Source of the DNA: CAYRVF01 sp964427535
GTDB taxonomy: Bacteria > Chloroflexota > Ktedonobacteria > Ktedonobacterales > JADMIN01
Assembly: GCA_964427535.1 (NCBI GenBank)
Contig: CAYRVF010000011.1
Span: 1 to 58,819 of the forward strand
DNA length: 58,819 nucleotides
Direction: 5' to 3'
Made by a program: the position numbers and the translations under genes. Below, in pieces: positions 1-7,556 of the stretch (positions are counted from its first letter, which is position 1; each line of letters opens with the position of its first letter). A model generated the notes under the pieces. The model was not told where the DNA came from. It worked only from the letters and a program-made list of their open reading frames with translations, and did no database searches.

Positions 1-293
1 TGCTCGCCGCCCTACCGATCAAGCGCGAGATCGTCGTCGGCGGCTGCGCCATCGGCCTCGTCCACATCCTCGGCGACCGCGCGCACCATCGCCGCAACGC
101 GCGCCGCGAGTTCCCCGACGCGCGTGTCGTCGTCTTCGGTCACTCCCACATCCCCTACGTCGAAGACGCCGATGGACTGCTATTGGTGAACCCCGGCAGC
201 CCAACGGACCGCCGCACCCAGCCCCATTTCACCCTCGCTCGGCTGACCATCGAAGACGCCGCCCCACGCGCAGAGATCATCACGCTGGCGTAG
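1..293 (+). CDS. Metallophosphoesterase, YfcE/MJ0936 type (C-terminal part)
   Basis: The reading frame enters from the left edge and ends at TAG 291-293, leaving 96 residues. The visible part carries the C-terminal signature of small calcineurin-like phosphodiesterases: a GHSH metal-binding motif (GHSHIPYV), then LLVNPGSPTDRR, which in this family closes the active-site sheet. Family members hydrolyse phosphodiesters with two bound metal ions in the cytoplasm. The N-terminal metal motifs (DxH, GNCD) lie outside the window, so substrate and full length cannot be judged. The next gene converges on it about 30 bases downstream. Confidence 0.85.
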   Translation, partial: LAALPIKREIVVGGCAIGLVHILGDRAHHRRNARREFPDARVVVFGHSHIPYVEDADGLLLVNPGSPTDRRTQPHFTLARLTIEDAAPRAEIITLA

Positions 294-324
294 ATCGCTG
301 CGCGGTGGGAGCCAGCCCCGACCG

Positions 325-1494
325 CTACGCGTGCGCCACTACGACACGTTCCATGCGAGCCATCGCCTCGTCGATCCGGTCGTCGGGCGCGGTGAGCGTG
401 ATGCGGACGTAGCCCTCGCCACGCGCGCCGAAGTTGGTGCCCGGCGTAACGGCAACGCCCGTCTGTTCGAGAAGCGTCATTGCGAAGCTCGACGACGTAA
501 AGCCTTCCGGAATGCGCGGCCAGACGTAGAGGCCCGCCTGAGGAGTGCTCACCCGCATGCCGAGCCGCGTACAGGCTTCCACCACACGGTCGCGCCTGCG
601 CTGGTAGATGCGGTTGCGGTCCGCGAGCCACTGCTCGGGTAGCCGCAGCGCCGTCACGCAGGCACGCTGGATCGGTCGGAAGATGCCCGTGTCGATATTG
701 CTCTTCAGGCGCGTCATGCCTTCGACCACCAGCGGATTCCCCACCAACATCCCGACACGGAAGCCCGCCATGTTGTACGCCTTGGACATCGAATGGAACT
801 CGATCGCGACGTCCTTCGCACCCTCCGTCTCGAGAATGCTCTGCGGACGGTAGCCGTCGAAGCGCACCTCGGCATAGGCCATGTCGTTGACCAGCAGAAT
901 GTCGTTCTCGCGGGCGAAGCGCACCGCCTCGGCGAAGAACTCGCTCGTCGCGCTGGCTCCCGTGGGGTTGTTGGGATAATTCAGCCAGAGCATCCGCGCC
1001 TGCCTGCGCACGTCTTCGGGGATCGCCGCGAGATTCGGCAGCCAGCCGGACTGCTCGTCGAGCGGCACCTCGACGTTCACCCCCTCGGCCAGCACAACCG
1101 CAGTGGGATAGACGGGATAATTCGGGTCCGGCATCAGCGCTATGTCGCCCGGATTCATCACTGCCATCGGCAAGTGCGCCAGCCCCTCCTTGGAACCGAT
1201 CAGCGGCAGCACCTCGCGCGCCGGATCGAGTCGCACGCCGAAGCGCTGCGCGAACCACTCCGCGAAGGCCTCGCGCAGCTCTGGCATCCCGGCGTATTCG
1301 GGGTAACGCTGGTTATACGGCTCACGCGCCGACTCGGTCAGCGTGTCCAGCACCTCCGGCGGCGTGGGCAAATCGGGATCGCCCATCGAGAGACTGATGA
1401 TGTCGGTTCCCGCCGCGCGCACCTCCGCGATTTTGCGTGCGTACTCGGCGAAGTGATAGGGGGGCAGATGCTGCAGGCGGTGCGAGAGTTCCAC
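325..1494 (-). CDS. PLP-dependent aminotransferase, LL-diaminopimelate aminotransferase-like
   Basis: This is a 389-residue fold-type I (class I/II) aminotransferase, full length for the family. Visible landmarks are SMGDPDLPTPP near residue 36, the cofactor-contacting NYPNNPTGA near 173, and the Schiff-base lysine Lys238 in SMSKAYNMAGFR. The N-terminal LPPYHFAEYARKI and the PTPPEVLDTL segment resemble Chloroflexota proteins annotated as LL-diaminopimelate or succinyldiaminopimelate aminotransferase. It would transfer an amino group from glutamate to a keto acid, possibly in lysine biosynthesis, but substrate cannot be fixed from sequence. No lysine-pathway gene lies nearby. The ATG start gives a complete N-terminal helix. 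The kinase gene upstream is divergent. Confidence 0.9.
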   Translation of the reverse strand: MELSHRLQHLPPYHFAEYARKIAEVRAAGTDIISLSMGDPDLPTPPEVLDTLTESAREPYNQRYPEYAGMPELREAFAEWFAQRFGVRLDPAREVLPLIGSKEGLAHLPMAVMNPGDIALMPDPNYPVYPTAVVLAEGVNVEVPLDEQSGWLPNLAAIPEDVRRQARMLWLNYPNNPTGASATSEFFAEAVRFARENDILLVNDMAYAEVRFDGYRPQSILETEGAKDVAIEFHSMSKAYNMAGFRVGMLVGNPLVVEGMTRLKSNIDTGIFRPIQRACVTALRLPEQWLADRNRIYQRRRDRVVEACTRLGMRVSTPQAGLYVWPRIPEGFTSSSFAMTLLEQTGVAVTPGTNFGARGEGYVRITLTAPDDRIDEAMARMERVVVAHA

Positions 1495-1775
1495 AGAGGC
1501 GCTCCTTGGATTCTCCAGGACCGTGTTGTTCGCCGCTGTGTTCCAGGATGCTGCTCACCACGGGTGGGCAGGTAGAGCACGCGAACGGCGCGAGGTCCGG
1601 GAGGGAAACTGTGCTTTCAGTATACCAGAGCCAGCGCTGTCAAAATCGCCGCTCGTTTATCTTTTCGCCTGATTTCTTGACGCTCTCACAGGCCATTTCT
1701 ATACTGCCTGGCAGGGGCAACATGGCCGCTCCTATGGTGGGTCCGGCGTCGGCCAGGCACGCGGAGGAGGCAAGC

Positions 1776-3638
1776 ATGACAGGACGCGACGGCGCCCTCC
1801 TCGGAGAGTATCGCATCGTCCGCTCAATTGGGAGCGGCCCGGCTGGCGAAGTCTTTCTGGCAGAGGGTCCGGTGCCGGGCGCCGGTGTAGCGCGCGTCGC
1901 GCTCAAAGTGTTGCGTGGCGCCCCGAGTGACCCACTGACCCAAGAGGTCGTCCGGCAAACCGAAGCCGTCGCCGCGCAGCGTCTGACGTCCGCTGTGCCG
2001 CATTACGGCGTGGTGCGCGCGGAGAACTCCGTCGCGATCGTCTCCGCCTACGCGCCCGCTGGCTCGCTCGGCGACGGGCTCGACTCCGCTCGTGGCGGAC
2101 ATCTGAGGTTACCGCTGCCAGTCGGCGTTGCGGCACGCATTCTCGCGCAGCTCGCGCGCGCCCTGGAAGGCGCCCACGCCGCGGGACTGCCACATGGCGA
2201 CCTCAAACCCAATAACATTTTCGTGCGTACGTCGCCACAGGGCAGGCCGCTCGCCTCTCTCGGCGACTTCGGACAGAGTGGTGTGCTGGTCACCGAGGCG
2301 GTGCGTATCATGACGTCGAGGACCGCACCCGAGGGCCAGCATGCCCTGCGCGCCGCGACGGTCTTGCGCTACGCCGCGCCCGAGCAGCTCGCCGGAACGA
2401 CGGTACCGGCATCGGATCAATACGCGCTCGCCACCATCGCGCATGAGCTGCTTACCGGCGAGCATCCGATCGCGGGAGAGGGCGCCGCGTTCCTATCGAA
2501 TCTCGCCGCCGGGGCCGTAACGGTGCGCATCGCTGGAAATCCGGACCTGTCGTACAACGTCAACACCGTGCTCGCCCGCGCACTTTCCGCGAATCCAGCG
2601 AACCGCTATGCAAGTGTGGCAGAGTTCGCGAGGGCGCTCGACGATTCGCTCGCCGCCTCGGTCCCAGCGACCGGTGTCACCCAGCAGCTCGCGATCATGG
2701 CGCGCAGTTCCTCTCATCCGGGCGCCTCGTCCGTCGGCCACTCCGGCGCGCGCATCCGACCCACATTCGATGTGCCGGGGGGTGAATCGCGACCATCCGG
2801 GGGCACACAGGCGGCGCCACGACTAGACCGGTGGACTAGCTTGCGCAAGCCGCTCGCTATCGCCGCTGTCGCGATCACGCTGCTTGCGCTGCTCTCGTGT
2901 GGTGTCAGCGTCTTCGCGTTGAATCGCGGCGGTGTGATACACGTTCCCACATCGCCGGGCACGTATGCGGGACCCGACAGCGCGACCACCCATTCGACAA
3001 ACACGAACGCGCTCATCTCGCCCACAGACGCGAAGTACGGCGAGGCCCAACTCGCCGCGGCAACCGCCGGACAACCAACCTTCAGCGACACACTTGCGTC
3101 AAATACGCAGGGGTGGCAACAGAACGGCACGACCGTCTTTTTCGGTCCAGATAGCCGCCTGCACATCTACAACCACAATACAGCCCAGGTCGCGGCCACT
3201 GACACTCCTGGCGGGCACACGGCCAGCTCCCTCGCCATCTCGGTGAGGATGTCGATTGTGCGTGGGTACGCGAGCGATACGGCCGGACTGCGCTTTCTCG
3301 TCCGCAACAACGGCGATGGGACGACCAGCTACTACAGCTTCCTCATCTCCTCCGACGGCCACTTCGACGTGTGGCTCTTCGATCCGCACTCCAACGGCCG
3401 GTGGACGTTTGTGACTGGCGGCTTCTCGTCCGCCATCGCGACAGGCACCGGCGCGTCCAACACCCTGAGCGTGCTCGTGCAGGGCGCACAGGGCAAGCTC
3501 TTCGTCTACGCCAACGGTCACTGCATCGGCCAGGCCCAGCTACTCGGCTCAGGACCCACCAGTGGCACCAGTGGCATGATGGTGATGGACGGCGGCGCGG
3601 AGGCGACCTTCACGCATTACACGCTTTACACGCCGTAG
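1776..3638 (+). CDS. Transmembrane Ser/Thr protein kinase with extracellular ConA-like sensor domain
   Basis: The start is the ATG six bases after GGAGG (1764-1770); upstream codons in frame are not kinase-like. The 620-residue product has a Hanks-type kinase domain (about 10-295): glycine loop GSGPAG 19-24, Lys44 in VALK, catalytic loop HGDLKPNN with Asp142, DFG Asp164, and AAPEQL. The usual HRD arginine is Gly141, so this is not an RD kinase and may not need activation-loop phosphorylation. A proline-rich linker leads to one membrane helix (about 358-382). An outer domain of about 180 residues follows (FSDTLASNTQGW... to FTHYTLYTP), resembling the concanavalin/LamG-like DUF1080 sandwich. 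The outer domain probably senses a glycan or wall ligand (inference). A PP2C phosphatase lies about 33 kb away. Confidence 0.9.
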   Translation: MTGRDGALLGEYRIVRSIGSGPAGEVFLAEGPVPGAGVARVALKVLRGAPSDPLTQEVVRQTEAVAAQRLTSAVPHYGVVRAENSVAIVSAYAPAGSLGDGLDSARGGHLRLPLPVGVAARILAQLARALEGAHAAGLPHGDLKPNNIFVRTSPQGRPLASLGDFGQSGVLVTEAVRIMTSRTAPEGQHALRAATVLRYAAPEQLAGTTVPASDQYALATIAHELLTGEHPIAGEGAAFLSNLAAGAVTVRIAGNPDLSYNVNTVLARALSANPANRYASVAEFARALDDSLAASVPATGVTQQLAIMARSSSHPGASSVGHSGARIRPTFDVPGGESRPSGGTQAAPRLDRWTSLRKPLAIAAVAITLLALLSCGVSVFALNRGGVIHVPTSPGTYAGPDSATTHSTNTNALISPTDAKYGEAQLAAATAGQPTFSDTLASNTQGWQQNGTTVFFGPDSRLHIYNHNTAQVAATDTPGGHTASSLAISVRMSIVRGYASDTAGLRFLVRNNGDGTTSYYSFLISSDGHFDVWLFDPHSNGRWTFVTGGFSSAIATGTGASNTLSVLVQGAQGKLFVYANGHCIGQAQLLGSGPTSGTSGMMVMDGGAEATFTHYTLYTP

Positions 3639-3752
3639 CCGCACCACCACGGTCTGCCTGAGAAGCGATGCCCGAACACATGTAACTCCTCAAGCAACCG
3701 TTATCACATCTCCCCATTGCTACCGCACGTCAGGCACAGCGAAAGACGCGCA

Positions 3753-6698
3753 TCAACGCACGCCGACCGGTGTTGGCACAGGGGCCGCAGCCGCGACGGT
3801 CTTCGCGCCACGTCGCTTCGCCTTCCGCAGCGGCACGGACCACAACCCATAGGTGATCGACGTGATCAGCGGCGGGCCGAGATATGGCAGCAGATTCTCG
3901 AAGTCCGTCAGGTCGGTCACAGGCTGGGTCCGCCCATTCGTAAACAGGCTTACAATCGCGCCGCTGACGTCTACGCGCAGCAGCGCCAGGATCACGAGGA
4001 AGCCGAGCACCACGATGGTCAGGCCCGCGACAAAGCTGAACCACAGCCATGCCTTGTGGCGAAGCGCGTCGGCCAGAGAGAGCAGCCACGAGAGCAGCGC
4101 ACACCCGAAGGTCAGAATGCCCATGACCCAGATCCACGGTCCGCTCTCGCTCGCCGGAATGATGGGCGACGTGGAGGTTCCGCGGACCACTCCCGCCGAG
4201 AGCAGCGTCATAAAGGATGCCGCGCAAAGGGCCGAGAGCAGCGCGAAAATCAGGCCGGCCTGCGCCTCATCTGCGGGAGCCTTGCGGCGCGTCGCCAACC
4301 CACGATACAGGGCGTACATGAGGAACGGCGCAGATAGCAGGTAGACGCTGTACAGCAGGCCAATGATGCCCGCATATGCGTTGATAACCTGTCCAATGGG
4401 ACTGTCTGGCTGGACGAACGCGCCGACAAACACGAGCGGAATCGCCAGCACCGGCAACGCCATCACCACCAGCATGGGCACCGAGAACAACAGATCGCCG
4501 AACCGTCGCTCTTGCAGCGCATCGGCTACCGCGACACAACAGCCGAAGAAGGCGGGCACGAAGACGACGATACCGACCAGAATTGGCGGCGCGAAATCAC
4601 CGACATTCATCTCGAACCGGCGTGCGATGGCTGGCAGCAGCGTCGAGATGAGCGGCAACAGCAACGTGGCGAAGAACCACACGCTGCGTTCGGTGTGTGA
4701 GGCATCGTACAGACTCCACAGCCACACCACCGTCACCAGCAGAATGCCGACGAAGGTCAGCGAGACCGCCCCGCTGGTCGGAATGAATGGCGCGAGCACG
4801 ATGTCCGCCACGAGATACACCAGTGTAATCGCGGCAAGGCGCGAGACCGGAGGAATGTCGCGATCCTCGCGGAGCGCCAGCGGCTGCACCGGGAACGGGC
4901 TCGCCGGCTGGAGCGCGCGCTTCACGACCTCGTGCGCGAGCACCCCCACGAGAATCGCCATCCCCACCGTGCACAGCACGTCCGTGAGGGTCGGCCCTGA
5001 CACCGTAGGTGGTAGAACGGTCACGGTCGACGTCGCGTGCGCGGTGCTGCTGGTCTGGGTGAGCGACGGAAGCTGGTCCTTCTGCTGAGCGACTTGCTTG
5101 AGGATGTTGCCCAGTGGCGCCAGGAACGGACCCAGCAGCGCGTTCACCAGTTGCGCCACGATGCCGGGTCCCAGCTTGTGGATGAGCTGTCCAGTCTGCC
5201 AGGTGTGCTGCTCGTCCCAGAGATATGCCGCGCCTGCCGCGATGACGCCGATCACGAACTCCACACTGGTGCGCCATGCAATCCGCCAGCGACGCTCCAA
5301 TAGCTCATCTGGCGTCGCCTGCGACGTCCGCACGATGGCCTCAATGGTCGGATGCCCTGCCACGAGCTGCAGCGCGATTGGCCCAACCACCTGCTCAACA
5401 TTGGTCCAATACGAGATGTGATCGGAAAGCAGACTGTCCGTATTGACGACGTCCACATTCTCGATCGCGTCGAGCATGCGCACCATCGAGGGGTATGGAT
5501 CAGGCTGAGTGCCGTCCGGCCAAGTCATCAGCCGTGGCAGCGCCTTGCGGCTGAGCGGGCCGGCCGGAACGGGATCGTAGCGCCCCCACAGATTGATCCA
5601 GTGGACACCCGAGGGCAGCGCCCGCCGCAGGCGATGGACGTCGAGCTCCGGCAGCCGCCACATGCGCCGGATCGCCTGACCGTAGGTGATGAACGTGACG
5701 GGCTTCGGCAGCGGCTGATGCTGGTCTTCACCCGCCACCAGCGCCGTCGAGAGCGCTTCGTACGCTATGACCGCACCCATCGAATACGCGAGCACGATCA
5801 CGCGCTCACATGCCTCATCGTTCAGAAATTCGGTGAGTTCGGTGAGAAACGTCTGTCGAATCGCCGCCGAACGCGAGTAGTCTTGCAAATACGTCTGGAG
5901 CGGTGCGATCCAGTGCAGCGAGACGTACCCCGTCAGCGTCGAGATGCCGCGAAGAGTCGCGAACTGCACGCCGGGTATCCATCCTAGAATCCGCAGTACG
6001 CCCACGAGCAACAGCAACAGATAGAGCACCGGAACGAGCAACAACCACTCGAATAGCTTCACGAAGTACTGCGCCCGGCCGTAGAGCGCGAGAAACCCGC
6101 GCAGCATCGCGCGCTGCCAGTCGATCAGTCCGCTCTCGTCGCGTATCGGTGGAGTAGACGACGTCGGGTAGCGGTCACCTGAGTGCGGAACGTACGTGGT
6201 GGCCTGTGCGATCTCACGCGCGGGGGCGCTCGCCGCGATGTGCGAAGGGCCCGGCTTCGTGCCAAATGGAATCAGCACGCGGGTGGCTTCGTCGCCGAAC
6301 TGCATGCGTGCCCAGGCGAGCGCCGAGGGTATCGAGGGCAGACCGAGCGATTGCGCCCACCACACCTCGCGGATGCGTAGGCGGCACACATCTTCTTGTC
6401 CCGCCGCCGCGCCACCGCCCGGCGGTGCGACCAGTTCAATCGTCGCGCTGGACGACGGCGCATCCGTCGCATCCGCTCCGCTCAAGTTGGTCGTCACCCA
6501 AATGCGATTGGCGCCATCCGGCCGGAGCGCGAACCCCGCCATGTGGTTGTACCAGTAGGTCAGCGCGTTGATCGCCTCTTCGAGTGTCTCGTTACGCTTC
6601 TCATCTCCGATGCCATGCGTGATGACCACTCCGGTGTAGCGTTCTAGCGCACCAATCCGGCGAGGCGAGGAAGCGGGCGCGTCGCGTGTCGCGTCCAT
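3753..6698 (-). CDS. Large membrane-anchored alpha/beta-hydrolase (lipase-like) with polytopic C-terminus
   Basis: The chosen ATG has AGGAGG eight bases upstream; a longer frame exists but lacks such a site. The product is 981 residues. The N-terminal half reads as an alpha/beta hydrolase: oxyanion-type HGIGDE near 28-33, nucleophile elbow AYSMG with Ser306, probable acid Asp in WGRYDPVPAG and probable histidine in SDHISYW, in the right order for a Ser-Asp-His triad. A hydrophobic helix (KLFEWLLLVPVLYLLLLLVG) interrupts this half. The C-terminal half has about ten hydrophobic segments, so it is polytopic. I do not recognise the combination as a named family; lipid or ester hydrolysis at the membrane is an inference. 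It converges with the kinase gene. Confidence 0.75.
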   Translation of the reverse strand: MDATRDAPASSPRRIGALERYTGVVITHGIGDEKRNETLEEAINALTYWYNHMAGFALRPDGANRIWVTTNLSGADATDAPSSSATIELVAPPGGGAAAGQEDVCRLRIREVWWAQSLGLPSIPSALAWARMQFGDEATRVLIPFGTKPGPSHIAASAPAREIAQATTYVPHSGDRYPTSSTPPIRDESGLIDWQRAMLRGFLALYGRAQYFVKLFEWLLLVPVLYLLLLLVGVLRILGWIPGVQFATLRGISTLTGYVSLHWIAPLQTYLQDYSRSAAIRQTFLTELTEFLNDEACERVIVLAYSMGAVIAYEALSTALVAGEDQHQPLPKPVTFITYGQAIRRMWRLPELDVHRLRRALPSGVHWINLWGRYDPVPAGPLSRKALPRLMTWPDGTQPDPYPSMVRMLDAIENVDVVNTDSLLSDHISYWTNVEQVVGPIALQLVAGHPTIEAIVRTSQATPDELLERRWRIAWRTSVEFVIGVIAAGAAYLWDEQHTWQTGQLIHKLGPGIVAQLVNALLGPFLAPLGNILKQVAQQKDQLPSLTQTSSTAHATSTVTVLPPTVSGPTLTDVLCTVGMAILVGVLAHEVVKRALQPASPFPVQPLALREDRDIPPVSRLAAITLVYLVADIVLAPFIPTSGAVSLTFVGILLVTVVWLWSLYDASHTERSVWFFATLLLPLISTLLPAIARRFEMNVGDFAPPILVGIVVFVPAFFGCCVAVADALQERRFGDLLFSVPMLVVMALPVLAIPLVFVGAFVQPDSPIGQVINAYAGIIGLLYSVYLLSAPFLMYALYRGLATRRKAPADEAQAGLIFALLSALCAASFMTLLSAGVVRGTSTSPIIPASESGPWIWVMGILTFGCALLSWLLSLADALRHKAWLWFSFVAGLTIVVLGFLVILALLRVDVSGAIVSLFTNGRTQPVTDLTDFENLLPYLGPPLITSITYGLWSVPLRKAKRRGAKTVAAAAPVPTPVGVR

Positions 6699-6970
6699 CG
6701 CGGCGGTCCTCCTAACGACATGGGCGGCACCCAGTTCACCCGACTGCACGCACGCCGACCGCCCGCTTCTCGGCGTTAGGCACCAGTGTACGGAGAGGCA
6801 AGTGGAAAAGCAAGCGGCAGTTATGGCATGCCCCGACATACTCTCATGCGCGGTTCCGGCACTCTAGTTGCGTCCGGCGATTCGGGGGCAACTATCCAAC
6901 TTCCAGAGGCGCCACCTGCATATGGTCGGCGCGCTCACCGTAGCACGCACAAACGAAAGGGCAGATCACC

Positions 6971-7294
6971 GTGGGATTCGATCAGTACCATGAGCCGGCG
7001 AACGAGCTAGCGGATGAAATTCGCACCTTCGCGCGCATGATCTCCTCCCTGACGGAGGAGGCCCAGGCTATCGACTGGTACGAGCAGCGCATGTCGGTGG
7101 AGAAGAACGCCGCCGCGCGGGCAATCATGCAGAACGCGCAAGAGGAAGAATTCAAGCACTTCGGCATGGATCTGGAGTTCCTGCTGCGCCAGAAACCGAA
7201 GTGGCGAGCCGAACTGCAACGCATTCTCTTCACCGAGGGCGATATCGTCGAGCGCGGCAAGCAGGGAGAGCAGGCGGGCGAGCAGACGCCCTAG
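6971..7294 (+). CDS. Encapsulated-ferritin (EncFtn) family protein
   Basis: The 107-residue protein starts at GTG and aligns by eye with the Rhodospirillum rubrum encapsulated ferritin: YHEP near residue 6, SLTEEAQAIDWYEQR at 26-40, QEEEFKHFGM at 57-66 and LFTEGDI near the end. The ferroxidase ligands of that family (Glu, Glu, His) correspond to Glu30, Glu60 and His63; Trp36 and Tyr37 are also kept. The secondary-site glutamate corresponding to E34 is Gln32. EncFtn forms an annular decamer that oxidises Fe(II) inside an encapsulin shell. Here the C-terminus (EQAGEQTP) shows no LTVGSL-type cargo peptide, and no encapsulin gene is in the window. The upstream gene is divergent. Confidence 0.85.
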   Translation: MGFDQYHEPANELADEIRTFARMISSLTEEAQAIDWYEQRMSVEKNAAARAIMQNAQEEEFKHFGMDLEFLLRQKPKWRAELQRILFTEGDIVERGKQGEQAGEQTP

Positions 7295-7556
7295 GCACGA
7301 ACACATCTGCCCAACACACCACGTTCGGCATATTTTCCGTGAGGTGCCGCGATCCGCGAACCCGGCCAGCCAGCATATCGGGTCGCGGCACCCTCGCGTC
7401 CAGGCCACGCGTGTGCGAACATGGACGCTATCACTGGCACGTTCGTGATCTCGCCGAACGAAACCAGCATCCAGGTCGTGCTCTCGGACCCGCGCCCCAA
7501 CAGCATACTCTCTCGAAAGTGGTCACTGACCTCGCGTAGCCAGGAGAGGTGAATGC

